Assembly: GCA_963966185.1 (NCBI GenBank)
Contig: CAWZYM010000268.1
Span: 1-64,000 of the forward strand
Length of the DNA: 64,000 nt
Direction of reading: 5' to 3'
Origin: Rhabditoides inermis
Taxonomy: Eukaryota > Nematoda > Chromadorea > Rhabditida > Rhabditidae
Shown here: piece by piece, positions 1 through 10,034 of the stretch
Layout of the letters: every line of letters starts with the position of its first letter
Numbering within the stretch: position 1 is the first letter of the stretch
Notes under the pieces: generated by a model
What the model was told of the DNA's origin: nothing
The model's database searches: none
What the model saw: the letters and a program-made list of their open reading frames with translations, nothing else
Made by a program: the position numbers and the translations under genes

Positions 1-126
1 GTCATTCACCTTCACTTATTTTGACCTTGAACGCGCGGATTTTCTCTAGTGTTTTTTTATCGTACTTGATGGCGGAAAAGAGACTTGGCTGCGTTTATAC
101 ACTTTGTCCTGGTAGAATACCGTATT

Positions 127-404
127 TTCTTTGAAAAGTACTTGCGTAAACTGATGAACTTTGTCTTTTCCCAATGCAGCAAAAGCACATGCATAAAGCG
201 TTCACAAATACTAACACAAACCTGCACCTCTCTCTCCTCTCTTTCTTTCTTATCTCTCCTATTTGTGTTCACTGGTTAGTATCAACAGAACATTCCCGAA
301 TGCGCAGGTTTGTGTTAGTATTTGTGAACGCTTTATGCATGTGCTTTTGCTGCATTGGGAAAAGACAAAGTTCATCAGTTTACGCAAGTACTTTTCAAAG
401 AAGA
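127..404. mobile_element. Small foldback (inverted-repeat) element
   Basis: Two arms of about 100 bp (about 127-226 and 305-404) are perfect reverse complements around a spacer of about 78 bp that is rich in CT. Each arm carries the motif GAAAAGTACTTGCGTAAA and, further in, CAAAAGCACATGCATAAA. Related arm sequence, with a slightly different motif (GAAAAGTACAAGCGTAAA), bounds the much larger element at 16727-18266, so the two look like members of one foldback family. No coding capacity is visible and no target duplication was resolved. A hairpin of this kind could form long double-stranded RNA if transcribed. Confidence 0.75.
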
Positions 405-474
405 TATATGTCCTTTTCTTAAATTTCATAGAAATTTTGAATATGTGCTGAATTATGACTATTCATCTGGATTA

Positions 475-662
475 TATCAAAAACTACTAAGTATCTCTCA
501 CTCCCTCTGTTCTCTTCTTCTCTTCTTCCCTTCTTTTTCTTTCACTGTTCCTTCTCTCTTTTTCACTGTTCTCTCTCTCTCACTCTCACTTTCTGCCCTT
601 CTCTCTCTCTCTCTCTGTCTCTTCATATCTTTCTGCTCTTCTATCAACGCTTACAAATATTA
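475..662. repeat. CT-rich low-complexity tract
   Basis: A polypyrimidine stretch of repeated CTCTCT and TTCTTC blocks lies between the foldback and the retrotransposon fragment. It makes spurious Ser/Leu/Phe reading frames and no gene is supported. Confidence 0.6.
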
Positions 663-709
663 GATGATAGAGACCAATATTAGAATTTGGGTCAGAACTA
701 TATTGCCTC

Positions 710-1444
710 ATGGATAATTCTCATATTAAACTCTTAGAAAAGGTACAACGCAAGTTTACCAAGTACCTTCTCCCTAAAACAGACTATAAACATAGGTTGG
801 AAAATCTAGGGTTAGAAACATTGTATATGAGACGCTTGATGATTGATCTTTCCTTGGCACATGCATATATTTATGGACATATCTTTGTACATCCAATACC
901 ACTGACACTGTCTAGCACAACTCATACACGACAACTTCGGGGCCATTCACTTAAACTATACAACTCATCTAAAACCACTCTCTCGCAGTCCTTTTTCCCT
1001 TTTCGTATTCATAATATTTGGAATCTCCTCCCCAGTAGTATTGTTCTTATCAATGATAAAGGTGCATATAGATCAGTTATGCAGAAGTATGTTCTTCTGA
1101 ACAAATCCAAACTTCATATAACAGACCCAACACATCTATAGATTTCATGTAGAGTTCTTTGCTCGCTAGTTGACGGGGAAAGACGGTTGGACAGGGGTAG
1201 TGTCTATCTCACCGGCCGGGTTTTCTCACCCAACTATAGAAGTGACAGGATAGTCTCTCACCGCATATGCTGTTATAAACACAGTGTCTGGTGAGGGATT
1301 ATCCCTTCGGTTCGACTGCGTTCAGAGCGTACAAACGGACGGGACGTCATCGTAAAGAAGTCAAAACGTTCGTCTAGTCTCAAACTGTGCGCTTTTTACA
1401 TTGTCAACCCATTGTTCATGTCACTTGTCTCAATTATGAATAAA
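710..1444 (+). mobile_element. 5'-truncated non-LTR retrotransposon fragment (RT C-terminus and 3' UTR)
   Basis: The open frame at 710-1141 (143 residues) corresponds to the C-terminal part of the reverse-transcriptase protein at 51790-53155. Shared landmarks are KVQRKFTKYL, a Leu-Arg-Arg segment followed by an RYIYG/AYIYG-type motif, an RGHSLKLYNS/NHGLKLKN segment, and a final DPTHL/DPTRL before the stop. The palm-domain catalytic motifs are missing, so this is the 3' end of a dead copy. After the stop comes a UTR-like stretch of about 300 bp with AATAAA at 1439-1444, which runs directly into the TA microsatellite. That is consistent with a retrotransposon 3' terminus. Confidence 0.8.

Positions 1445-1445
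<1 letters not shown>

Positions 1446-1533
<88 letters not shown>
1446..1533. repeat. (TA)n microsatellite
   Basis: An almost pure TA dinucleotide run of about 88 bp, directly after the polyadenylation signal of the retrotransposon fragment. A similar run is at 8526-8592. Confidence 0.95.
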
Positions 1534-1534
<1 letters not shown>

Positions 1535-2066
1535 TAACACAAACTCTCGGCCGTTCTCTTTCTTCTTACGCTCATGTACCACAGATCACACGTTACGTTT
1601 CGGATCGCCGTTACGTTTCACAAAACGTTTTTCCCCACATATTTTCTCTTTACTGTTTGGAGTCGCGCCTACTGCGCTTTTTCTCCTGGTTATAGTTGGC
1701 AGACCCAAAACAACGCAAACCCGGCGCGAATTAGACGCTGGCGGCGGCGGGGCGAACTACACTCAAAGTGCTAGTTGGAGAACACGCGCAGAAAACGCGA
1801 GAGAGTACGCTTTCGGCAGAGAGTCAGAGTTACCGGACACGACATCCACCCACCCACCCACACGCTGGCCTCTCACCTCATGGGTGCGCGAGATCGCTCA
1901 TAACTTCTTTCGGAGAAAAGATACAAAGATGCCCACGACCAATGATCTGTCCTACGGAACGGTGCGAATCTAACTAACATGATTTGGATGAGTCCACATT
2001 GTTGTTAACATGACCTTTGGATATCACTTCTTGAAAATTCTGGCGCGAGCCTTATCCTAAGCCAAA
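1534..2066. other. Gene-free stretch, unassigned
   Basis: Moderately GC-rich sequence with short open frames that resemble no family I know. It lies between two retroelement remnants and may be degenerate mobile DNA. Confidence 0.4.
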
Positions 2067-2269
2067 AGAGAGGGCGCTGCGCGCCCTCTCTAATGCACTT
2101 GTTGTATAGTCAGGATATACCGAGCATTCTACCACTGAACCACCGATGCCATTGTGATTGTGATGTCATATTCAGCTAAAACGACTCCGGATAAACACTT
2201 GAACTTGAACTTGATAGTGATTTTGGATAAGTGATTGATTGATTGAATGATTGGAAAAGAATGACGCAC
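2067..2269 (+). mobile_element. Retroelement 3'-end remnant with hairpin and tRNA-Gly fragment
   Basis: 2067-2091 is a perfect hairpin (11-bp stem, TGC loop). It is followed by GCACTTGTTGTATAGTCAGG, a 3'-end motif also found in the element at 6439-6812. Just after it, 2121-2149 is, on the minus strand, the first 29 bases of a eukaryotic tRNA-Gly(GCC): acceptor 5' strand, D arm and the start of the anticodon arm. It breaks off inside the anticodon arm. A further motif CCGGATAAA near 2190 with short TTGAAC repeats resembles another retroelement tail. The patchwork abuts the last visible exon of the hydroxylase gene. Confidence 0.55.
2121..2149 (-). pseudogene. 5' half of tRNA-Gly(GCC)
   Basis: Read on the minus strand, this begins GCATCGGTGGTTCAGTGGTA and continues AGAATGCTCG. 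That matches the 5' half of animal tRNA-Gly(GCC), including an intact A box. The sequence then changes to retroelement 3'-end sequence, so the anticodon, T arm and 3' acceptor strand are absent. It cannot make a mature tRNA. Confidence 0.75.
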
Positions 2270-2891
2270 GCGCTCCATGGCGGTCCACGAGCAGGCGATG
2301 AAGTCGGACGGACCGAACGGGAAGTACTGCTGGTCCTGGTGCATCGGGTGGCGCGACGTGAGCTTTCCTGCCGGGCAAGGGTTGACACATAGAGAGAGAG
2401 AGAGAGAGAAAGAGAAAGAGAGAAAGAGAGAGAGAGAGACAGACAGAGACAGAGAGACAGAGACGGACAGCCCTCACCGTTGTCGGGCGGCTTGTTGATG
2501 AGCATAGTGTGCATGGCGAGCAGGTTCGAGTCGGGCGTGCCGATCAGATCCTTCATTATGTCCACCACCTGAGTATCGGGTGAGTACAGTACCATACAGT
2601 ACCCCGGTACAGCATAGAGTAACCCGGCGCCAAGCTACAGCTACCACCGCATACTCACTGCCGGATACTTGCAGTAGTCGAACAGCACCGGATCGTCCTG
2701 GAAGTCTTGCAGCTTGGTGATTGCCTGAATGAAATACAAACCGCAATTTTATTTCAATCTACAGTATACCTTCTCGCCGTCCTGGAACTCGGACTTGGCG
2801 ATTGAGATGTCCTTCATGACGGTCATGTTGCCGGGCACGTTCTTGCGCTCGCAGATCTCCTACGGAATGAGAGAGTTACCTCCCTCCCTCC

Positions 2892-2951
<60 letters not shown>

Positions 2952-3170
2952 ATCTCTCTCACCTGGAATCGTCGCTTGTACCTCTCCAGCTCATATCTGG
3001 GCACCACGTTGCGCACCAGCAGGTATCCGTTCGTCTCGTAGAACTCCTGCATCACGCATACTGTACTTACCGTATCTCTCTCACTCAAAGTACCGTACCT
3101 TCTGCTCCTTGGTGAGCACCTGTCCATCGCGGTGCCAGTCGAGCTTGCCGTGGCCGATTTGAGTCGTCAT
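2270..3170 (-). CDS. PHYH: Phytanoyl-CoA 2-hydroxylase (PHYH), 5' exons only
   Basis: Six minus-strand exons join in frame: 3099-3170 (ATG at 3170), 2963-3046, 2770-2859, 2659-2724, 2478-2568 and 2270-2367, about 167 residues. PHYH is a peroxisomal Fe(II)/2-oxoglutarate dioxygenase that hydroxylates phytanoyl-CoA in alpha-oxidation of branched fatty acids. Diagnostic segments are [29 protein letters not shown] sequence (here [13 protein letters not shown]), and [16 protein letters not shown], which holds the iron-binding His-x-Asp pair. The second metal-binding His and the 2-oxoglutarate Arg are encoded by exons not visible here. The last exon ends in a good donor (GTGCGT), but retroelement debris starts within 100 bp. 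Either the 3' exons lie beyond the window or the gene is broken. Introns include CT/GA microsatellites. Confidence 0.85.
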
Positions 3171-3844
3171 CACTGCAACAGGCTACGGTGATACGGTAAT
3201 TTTGATAATGCAAATAAGATAACGAATGTTCAGCGCAAAAAAACTATGTATACTACCATCATAGGTTCTTATGATTGATTTCGTTTTGTACGTGTCTTGA
3301 TCATGTTTGCGATTCCGAGAAAACATTCGATTTGATTTGAATATTTTGAAATAAGAAAGCAAAACATGCTACTATAACGACTGTTCAAGAAATCTTCGAT
3401 TATTCGTGGCTAATTTTGTAAATTCTGAAACAATAATCAACTGATCAACACACGATGCATTCTGATTTTTGTCACTATATTACGTACAGTATGCCTCAAA
3501 CTATTTGTGATCTTGCTGTTGCGTTACACATAAAAACAGACACAGTGAAAAAAACGTGGAAACGTTTGACAGCTCGCGAAAAGAGTTTAAACAGCAAAAA
3601 AAAGACTGCTTCTACATCGGCTCGACGTGATTGCGACGTTTTACGTGCTTTCCTGTTATCGCACATGAACTGTTCGATCATACACGTGATATGGGACAGA
3701 TACTAGAATCTAGCTGCACCACTACACACCACACATTACTACAGTACAGTCGATCTGGTAAACAGATAACTCATTCATCGTCCGTGCGTTCCAGTCTTTT
3801 TTTCTTATCACATTCCTTTCGTTTCCGACGACGTCATGCAGAAG
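3171..3844. other. Divergent intergenic region
   Basis: AT-rich sequence upstream of both the minus-strand hydroxylase gene and the plus-strand RPB9 gene. No gene is supported. It probably holds the hydroxylase promoter. Confidence 0.4.
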
Positions 3845-4053
3845 CACGGCCCGGATAATTGCACAGCGCGCCTCACATAGAGAGCGGCTGGCGCGCAGGC
3901 TGCCCCGCGAGTGAATGAGCTCGTAGCGATTTCAGGAGAGAAATTATCGCGCTCAACCGCTTGCTGGCAAATTCGCAAAAGAGCAGAGCGTCGCGTGTAT
4001 GCGGCGCGGTCGTGGGCCTGACCGCTCTCGACTGTGCAACTATCCGGACCGTG
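3845..4053. mobile_element. Short terminal-inverted-repeat element (MITE-like)
   Basis: The ends are imperfect inverted repeats of about 22 bp, starting CACGGCCCGGATAATTGCAC on the left and ending with the complement CTATCCGGACCGTG on the right. The 209-bp element is GC-rich, has no coding capacity, and is flanked by the 5-bp direct repeat AGAAG (3840-3844 and 4054-4058), a likely target duplication. Confidence 0.7.
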
Positions 4054-4058
4054 AGAAG

Positions 4059-4836
4059 AGTTTAGGAGAGACTAGAAACCAATTCTAATCGCATGCCTGG
4101 ACTTCAACAATCAATAGTGTCAAGTGAATTCAGCATGTCTGATTTTTTTCCATGAGATTCTCTGTTGTGTTCTTGATACCGGCAGTAAATCAGTTTAATT
4201 CTCTCTGAGCGGAGAAAACACACATTTCAGACAGGTACTCAACAGAGTTCCTAAAGAAGCTTGGCGCCGCCCCACTTCAGTCTAGAAACATTCTGACGCC
4301 TGCAGTAAACTCACGTCAGCATGTCTGATTTAGTAAAGAGAGAGGTGTTTATATGAGGCTGTCAACCGTATCTGGATATTCTAGATGTAATGTTCTCAGA
4401 CCAGGTGCTCAATAAAGAGTTTCTGAAGCATCGATGACTACAGGGGAGGTTCTGAGAGCTCAAACTATTTAAATCTGCAAAAACAGACTCTAAACGAAGC
4501 ATGCAATGAAAAAAAAGATCACATTTCGGTGTTTTGTAGTGCATAGTGTTTGAAAGCGTGCAGGTTAGTGCAGTTTGTGACGTTTCGGTTCGAATTGCGC
4601 TATTATAAACGTTTTTACCGATTTCCTTTGGTTTTCATAACTTTTTAGAGTGTTGCCTAACTTTCAGTTAAGCAATCAATACAAAGTTCATTGCACTGTT
4701 TTTCCTTGACGAATGATGCGCCCGCCCGTTGTGCAGCGATTCACTCACAGGGTTATGGTTTTATTCCGTTCGCATCGCGGTTCCTGTTTGTGCTTCAGTC
4801 ATAAACAAAATATTTTTTTGTTTTAAGAGCATAAAG
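4059..4836. other. Intergenic region upstream of RPB9
   Basis: No gene is supported. A degenerate motif CAGCATGTCTGATTT occurs twice (near 4134 and 4318). A pyrimidine-rich TTTTTTTGTTTTAAG run ends about 10 bp before the RPB9 ATG and could be a spliced-leader acceptor. Confidence 0.4.
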
Positions 4837-5725
4837 ATGAGCGGCCCGGGTTTCGTGGGCATCAAGTTCTGCCCGGAGTGCAACAACATGCTGTATCCGA
4901 GGGAGGACAAGCACTCTCGCCAGCTCATGTACGCATGCCGCAATTGCGAGCACAAACAGGTGCGTCTCTCTCTCTCTCCCTCTCTCTCGTTATCTCTCTC
5001 TCTCTCTCTCTTTTTGTATTCACTGTGGTTCCATGTGGTTCAATATTCCACATTAGGCATCTTTGATAAATAGCGCACGATCTGCTCGATATTTGCCTCA
5101 ACGCGCATTACCTGTCGCGTTACTATGCGTGAAAGGATTTTTGATGTAATTTTATTAGTTTTCCCATATTTTACTAGTCTGCATTGTTGGAAACCTTTTT
5201 TATGTATATTTCTTTCACGTCACAGGTGGCGGAGAACCCGTGCATCTACGTGAACAAGCTGATGCACGAGGTCGACGAGCTCACGCAGATCGTCGCTGAC
5301 GTTGTGCAGGCGTGTTTTATTTTTTTCTTATTCTTGTTAATACATTGTGTATTAATATTATTTGTATTTATAATAACAAACTAGTACAGGACCCGACGCT
5401 GCCGAAGACGGAGGACCACCCGTGTCCGCGCTGCCAGCACAAGGAGGCCGTGTTCTTCCAGGCGCAGACCAAGAAGGCCGAGGTGGGCGGATGTTAATGG
5501 CAACAAGAAACATGCGTCGTTGTTCGCGTTAGACCTTGTGACTCGTGACGCTTCAACATCGCGATGATTTTGTGCTGTGTCATCTGTCATCCAATCTCAT
5601 GTTTATAGAGTTTTTTTTCTGCAAGCGTTTATGCAAAGCTGATGTCAACAATTGTTTTTCAGGAGGAGATGCGACTCTATTACGTGTGCACGGATCCGCA
5701 GTGCGCGCACCGCTGGACCGACTGA
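4837..5725 (+). CDS. RPB9: RNA polymerase II subunit RPB9
   Basis: Four exons (4837-4959, 5226-5309, 5390-5482, 5663-5725) give 120 residues; human POLR2I has 125. RPB9 is the small two-zinc-ribbon subunit of RNA polymerase II, acting in start-site choice, fidelity and transcript cleavage. The first zinc ribbon uses C12, C15, C34 and C37. The second uses C81, C84, C109 and C114. Family hallmarks are [35 protein letters not shown] and [18 protein letters not shown] at the C-terminus. Intron 2 starts GCGTGT rather than GT. Phase and homology require that donor, so it is a GC-AG intron. It is the first gene of a four-gene same-strand cluster. Confidence 0.97.
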
Positions 5726-5881
5726 TTATCTCCCTCCCTCTCATCTTCATTTACCGAATAGCCTATCACTCTCACTTGTCATGTTGCTATGGCGCTATAT
5801 GCATTCGCGCGCGCGACTGTTGACTGTTCTCGCGTTGCCGCGGTTGCGTTGTTGTTGTATTTAGTGTGTATACATTGTACT

Positions 5882-5901
5882 AATAAACGGTGTGCTTTCA
5901 G
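5882..5901 (+). promoter_or_regulatory. Abutting poly(A) signal and candidate trans-splice acceptor
   Basis: AATAAA at 5882-5887 lies 157 nt after the RPB9 stop. A splice acceptor (TGCTTTCAG, ending 5901) follows 14 nt later and only 8 nt before the next gene's ATG. The pattern fits coupled 3'-end formation and spliced-leader addition in a nematode operon. The function is inferred, not seen. Confidence 0.5.
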
Positions 5902-5909
5902 TGCCGCCA

Positions 5910-8165
5910 ATGTCGGAGGAGGACAGCGAGCTGGAGTGCTGTCTCGTCGCGCGGCAGGTACGAGTTTATATTAAAAAAAAGATAACAATAATGTGTTTAT
6001 TCATAGTGCTAATCTTGCGAATTTGTTTTCTAAATATTGATGATACTTTGGCATCGTCTTCTCCATAAAGAAACCACATGTAATCACCACGTTCACCTGT
6101 TTTGCTTGCATTATAGCGGAGATGCGGGGGCGTATGCAGTGGTCTAGTATCTGGATGATGTCCAATCTCTATACTCGCAGGTAGCCGGTGTGTCGCTTCT
6201 CGAGTCGGATTCGCTCCCCGAAACGCCCGCCGCTTCGAGAAGCACCAGAAAGTGGGTTGCTTGTTTGTATGATATACAAAGAACCTATGCTTCTCATTTT
6301 CTGTGAAAAAAACAAGCGTCAATTGCACGTCAAATAATGTTGTTTGATTTGTCTCGGGCGTGCAACGTATTATTAGCTTAATTGTAGTGTTCACATTTTT
6401 GTAGTTGTAACTACTATTTGTTGTAGTAAGTCGGTGTAATTATTATTATTTCTTCCTCTCTCGCATCGCGCGGTCGGGTCGAAATAATCTTCCCCCAGTA
6501 CCCTTGAGCAAGGCGGGGAATATCTCACGAGAACGCTGTCATCCTAGCCCGCGGAGTTACTATTGTGGATTATAATGGGAGAAAAGGAACACCCGGAGCT
6601 CCACTATCGTCTATAATGGTATCTAATTCTAATGGATTATGGAAAGGAAATCGAATGATTATCGACTGAATATCGATCTAATATCGACTTTCGACCTTCG
6701 ACCCTACCATCCCCGTTGCTAAACTGTGTTTCTCCCAGCGCTTAGCCCTTGTGGTGTACCGTATGCACTTGTTGTATAGTCAGGATATAGCGATTCTGGA
6801 TAAATAAATAAATAAGTCGGTGTAGCTGGCATTGACATCACAATTGCGAGAAACAATATGAAGGGATGTGTATTGTAGTATTGTAGAGATGGCACGGGCA
6901 CATGCTAACAAGAGTTCGTTGTAAAAGTTCGTTTTTAGGAAGCGCAAGAACCGGCGTCGCGTGGTGACGCACATGGAGGTGGACCTGACCCCGAGGACCG
7001 GCGGTGGGTTTCTATCTTGCGTCTGGTCCGACGATGCGTTGATTCGGTATAACTAATAGTCAATTCACTGGCGAAAAGGTGCATTGATAATCCGCCGATC
7101 GGTACCTCTTGTGTTGTTCTAGAAACATGTATTTTATGGGCAAATGAGCATGTTACTTTTGTTCAGTGAGCACGTGTGGCATGGCGATGGAGTGGGACTG
7201 TGAGGGAGGAGGAGGGGAGGGAGGCGAAGGCGACTCTTCGTGCGCGCCCTCGGACGACGACGGCGCCAGCTCGCTCGGCAGCCGCTCCAGCGACGGCAGA
7301 GAGGCCGACGACGAGCAGAGCGACTGGGTCGGATACGCATCCGCCAATCGACATGTGCGTGGCAGAGTTTCACGAGTGCTTATGACTTATGTGTGTATCA
7401 GGGTATAGGTTTGATTAATTGGTGTTGCAGGAGCAATCGACACGGCGCGGCAGCGTGTCTGGAGCGGCGGCGAGAGTGGGTGGAGGCGGAGGAGGAGGAG
7501 GGGATGGGGCGATGGGCGCGCCGTCCACGTCACAGGTACGAGATGTCATGGATTCATGGATAGGATAGATGATAACAGAGACATTCGCTTTTCGCGTTGT
7601 GTGCTGTGTTTTTGAAGCGTAAACATAATGATATGATATACTACAGTGAGGTTAATGTTTGTGATCAGCTGATCTGGAATGTGGTCGTCGTTTGCAGGGT
7701 GGCGGCGGTGCGGTCGGGTGCAGGCGGGCGCGTCGCTCGCGTCACTCGCCGTCGTCGATGAGCAGCCTGCACAGGAAGCTCGAGAAGTTCAGCAGGGAGG
7801 TGAGTAGTGAGGAGGATGCAGTCACATAGATGTGCGAGGTTTTTGAGATTGCATAATGGTTTTTCAGGACGGCTCGTCGGAGCTGATTCTGCAGCTGCGC
7901 CAACCGGACCGGATCGCCGGACTGAGGGTGGGTTCTCGTGTGTTTTCGGTTTGTCTCTGCTGATTGTTGTGAGTTGTGATGTATGTTGGTATGTTTGATC
8001 GATTATTCTCACTTTGTTATGGGTTTCGTAAATCTCGAGCTTTTGTTGTTGTTGAATTTTTGTTTTTAGTTTACGCGCCTGCTGCAGCTTTACAAGTTGG
8101 AGATTCACCGCAAGATCCGCGCCGGAGTGGTGCTCAGGAAGCGATCCGCCAACAACACACATTGA
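5910..8165 (+). CDS. GPATCH2-like N-terminal-region protein
   Basis: Eight exons with matching phases: 5910-5957, 6181-6251, 6939-7003, 7167-7354, 7431-7535, 7698-7799, 7868-7927 and 8070-8165, giving 244 residues. Visible features are a basic stretch RKRKNRRRVV followed by MEVDL, an acidic/Ser-rich region ending in DDEQSDW, a Gly-rich run, and a C-terminal basic helical region (LHRKLEKFSRE, then FTRLLQLYKLEIHRKIRAG). The order basic stretch, xVDLP-like, DDEQSDW resembles vertebrate GPATCH2/GPATCH2L. No G-patch domain is encoded here, so the assignment is only to that region. Intron 2 carries a retroelement insertion. AATAAA lies at 8429-8434. It could belong to another basic nuclear protein family. 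Confidence 0.6.
6439..6812 (+). mobile_element. Short non-LTR-derived insertion with TAAA tail
   Basis: 374 bp in intron 2 of the GPATCH2-like gene. It is flanked by the 12-bp direct repeat TAAGTCGGTGTA (6427-6438 and 6813-6824) and ends in GGATAAATAAATAAA. Long target duplications plus a short-repeat tail indicate target-primed reverse transcription. The 3' motif GGATAAATA also ends the non-LTR element at 51496-53155, and GCACTTGTTGTATAGTCAGG recurs near 2096. It is a 5'-truncated L2/CR1-like copy or a SINE using such a tail. Confidence 0.8.
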
Positions 8166-8522
8166 CGGGTTATCGATTTCCGATTGACTTATTTATGTAG
8201 TATTGTAATATGTACAGAAGAGCGTCTAGCAGTTTCAGAGCTAGAGTATCACTCGGTTTGACGTTGACCGTGTTATGGGGAAGAGGTAAATATGCATTGG
8301 TTCATGCCTAGACGCTTTCCATTTTTTGTCATTCTTATGATGAGGTCTCACCATTTTCACTTTCACGGTTAGATTAAACAACAACTACGATTGTATCATA
8401 CTCAGATTTTCTTACAAGTTTGTGAACTAATAAAGATTATGGAGATTTATTGAGCGTACTGTTTTCGATAAGATGTATGCTGTGTTTGCAACACTTGAAT
8501 ATCTGTGATCTGCGAATGCTAG

Positions 8523-8525
<3 letters not shown>

Positions 8526-8592
<67 letters not shown>
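8526..8592. repeat. (TA)n microsatellite
   Basis: Pure TA run of about 67 bp, 3' of the GPATCH2-like gene. Confidence 0.95.
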
Positions 8593-8595
<3 letters not shown>

Positions 8596-8625
8596 GAGGG
8601 TGAATCATCAGGACCGTTTATGCTT

Positions 8626-8756
8626 TACTACACAACACGTTAATGGACGCACTGCGTCAAGTTTCAAAATTGACGTGTTGCGTCAAAATATCAAAGAAAA
8701 AGTGATGTCACTTTGCCGCAGTGCGTCAAGTTGACGCAATGTGTAGTTGTGTAGTA
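8626..8756. mobile_element. Tiny inverted-repeat element
   Basis: The ends are TACTACACAAC and its reverse complement, 131 bp apart. The interior holds mirrored GACGCACTGCGTCAAG-type motifs. TA at both outer edges suggests a mariner-type MITE. Confidence 0.5.
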
Positions 8757-8969
8757 TAACACAACCGTTATGGTGTGCGATTGTAGTGGGTAGCTGCACC
8801 CCGTGAATGGGTCTCATCACCACCGGAGTCGACGTCGACCAAGCGCGCATCACCGTCAAGATGTGGGTGTATTGATCGATTATCGATTCTTTCTGTCATT
8901 GTGTTGATTATTATTTCCTCTCTCCGCTCTACTTGTTCTATGTTGTTGCTATCTTCACCTATCAGGGAA

Positions 8970-9343
8970 ATGGTGCGATATGCCTTTATCAGTAGCCGGA
9001 ACGTTTCGGTGACCGGCTCAAGGCTCAAGTATTCGCTGTATCGATCCGATTTTGGTGCGCCGATTTGTTTGAAGTGCATCATTGAATGGTTGTTGTTTGT
9101 TGTGGCTGAGTGAGTGTGAGCGCATACTTGAAATAGAGATGTGTCATATATTTCCTGTTCATTGCTAGATATATGTTCAAAACCTATCTTTTACTAAATG
9201 TCGCTGTCATTTTGTGAAGTAGTTTGTTTTCAGCGAGTTGTCCGACTCGCGCCGCTTCTCCCCGCAGGACTTCTCTTTTCTCGTCGAGCAGGCCGTGCGA
9301 CAGGTGTACGGACAGGCCGGGCCTCATTATCAGGTGAGGTGTG

Positions 9344-9388
<45 letters not shown>

Positions 9389-10022
9389 ATTGGTTGTGTT
9401 GTGGGTTCCTGTAGTGCGAGTGTATATATGAAAATGAGATGAAGATAAAATAAACATGTCACTATCATGATTGATATTCTTTTCTATATGCCATTCTTAA
9501 TTCATGTGTGTTGCAGCTCGGTGAGGACTTTGATCCGGACGCGCTCAAGGGCAGTGTGCTCGTCGACGGAAGCGACGCCAACAAGGTCGGCGATTTTCTC
9601 TCCTTCCCATTGCTCTTTTAAGTTTTGTTGTTCTCTCTCTCTCTCCTACGCCGACCTACGTTTACCATGTGCAGCGCAGTGTAGGAAATATTGCACTGTT
9701 TCATTCGTCCCCTCTATCGCTCTTCCTGTCCAGGTCTGGGCGGCTCTCTCCATCTACGGCAAGCACTTTGGACGGCCCGTCGCTGTTCATCTCAACGCGG
9801 TACGCAACTGAGTTTCTATGTGAATGTTTTTTTTTCAAAGATCGATGTGTTTAGCGTGTGATATGTATATCGATCCAACAACCAGCACGAACTCTTTTAC
9901 TGTTCTGGCTGAAAATAATCCTTGTATTTCAGTTGACAGAAGTCGATCAGGCGTCTGACAGCGAGCCGAAGCAGGAGTGTGTGGAGCAGAACGGAGTGGA
10001 GAACGAGGAGCAGGAGCAGTAG
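8970..10022 (+). CDS. RPP14/POP5-like ribonuclease P/MRP subunit
   Basis: Five exons in phase (8970-9109, 9234-9333, 9517-9585, 9734-9799, 9933-10022) encode 154 residues. The best match I recognise is the RPP14/POP5 family, protein subunits of RNase P/MRP that act in tRNA 5' processing. Supporting segments are MVRYAFIS at the start, ICLKCIIEW (a YxKxxxEF-like strand), SPQDFSFLVEQAVRQVYGQAG (aligning with the AAQFKQLLISAVKDLFGE-type helix) and VWAALSIYGKHFGRPVAVHL (the WSSLTLLGSY-type strand). The C-terminus is an acidic Glu/Gln tail. The start was chosen for its preceding acceptor (CTATCAG, ending 8965). The stop is 12 nt before the KDSR ATG. Assignment is by remembered motif, not alignment. 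Confidence 0.6.
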
Positions 10023-10034
10023 CAGTAAACGACG

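Noticed and set aside
3455..3706. Small plus-strand gene upstream of RPB9
   Set aside because: 83 codons with no splice context, no domain and Lys/Ser-rich chance composition.
8768..9082. Minus-strand gene overlapping the first RPP14-like exon
   Set aside because: The antisense frame has plausible composition, but the plus-strand exon joins four others in phase and matches a family.
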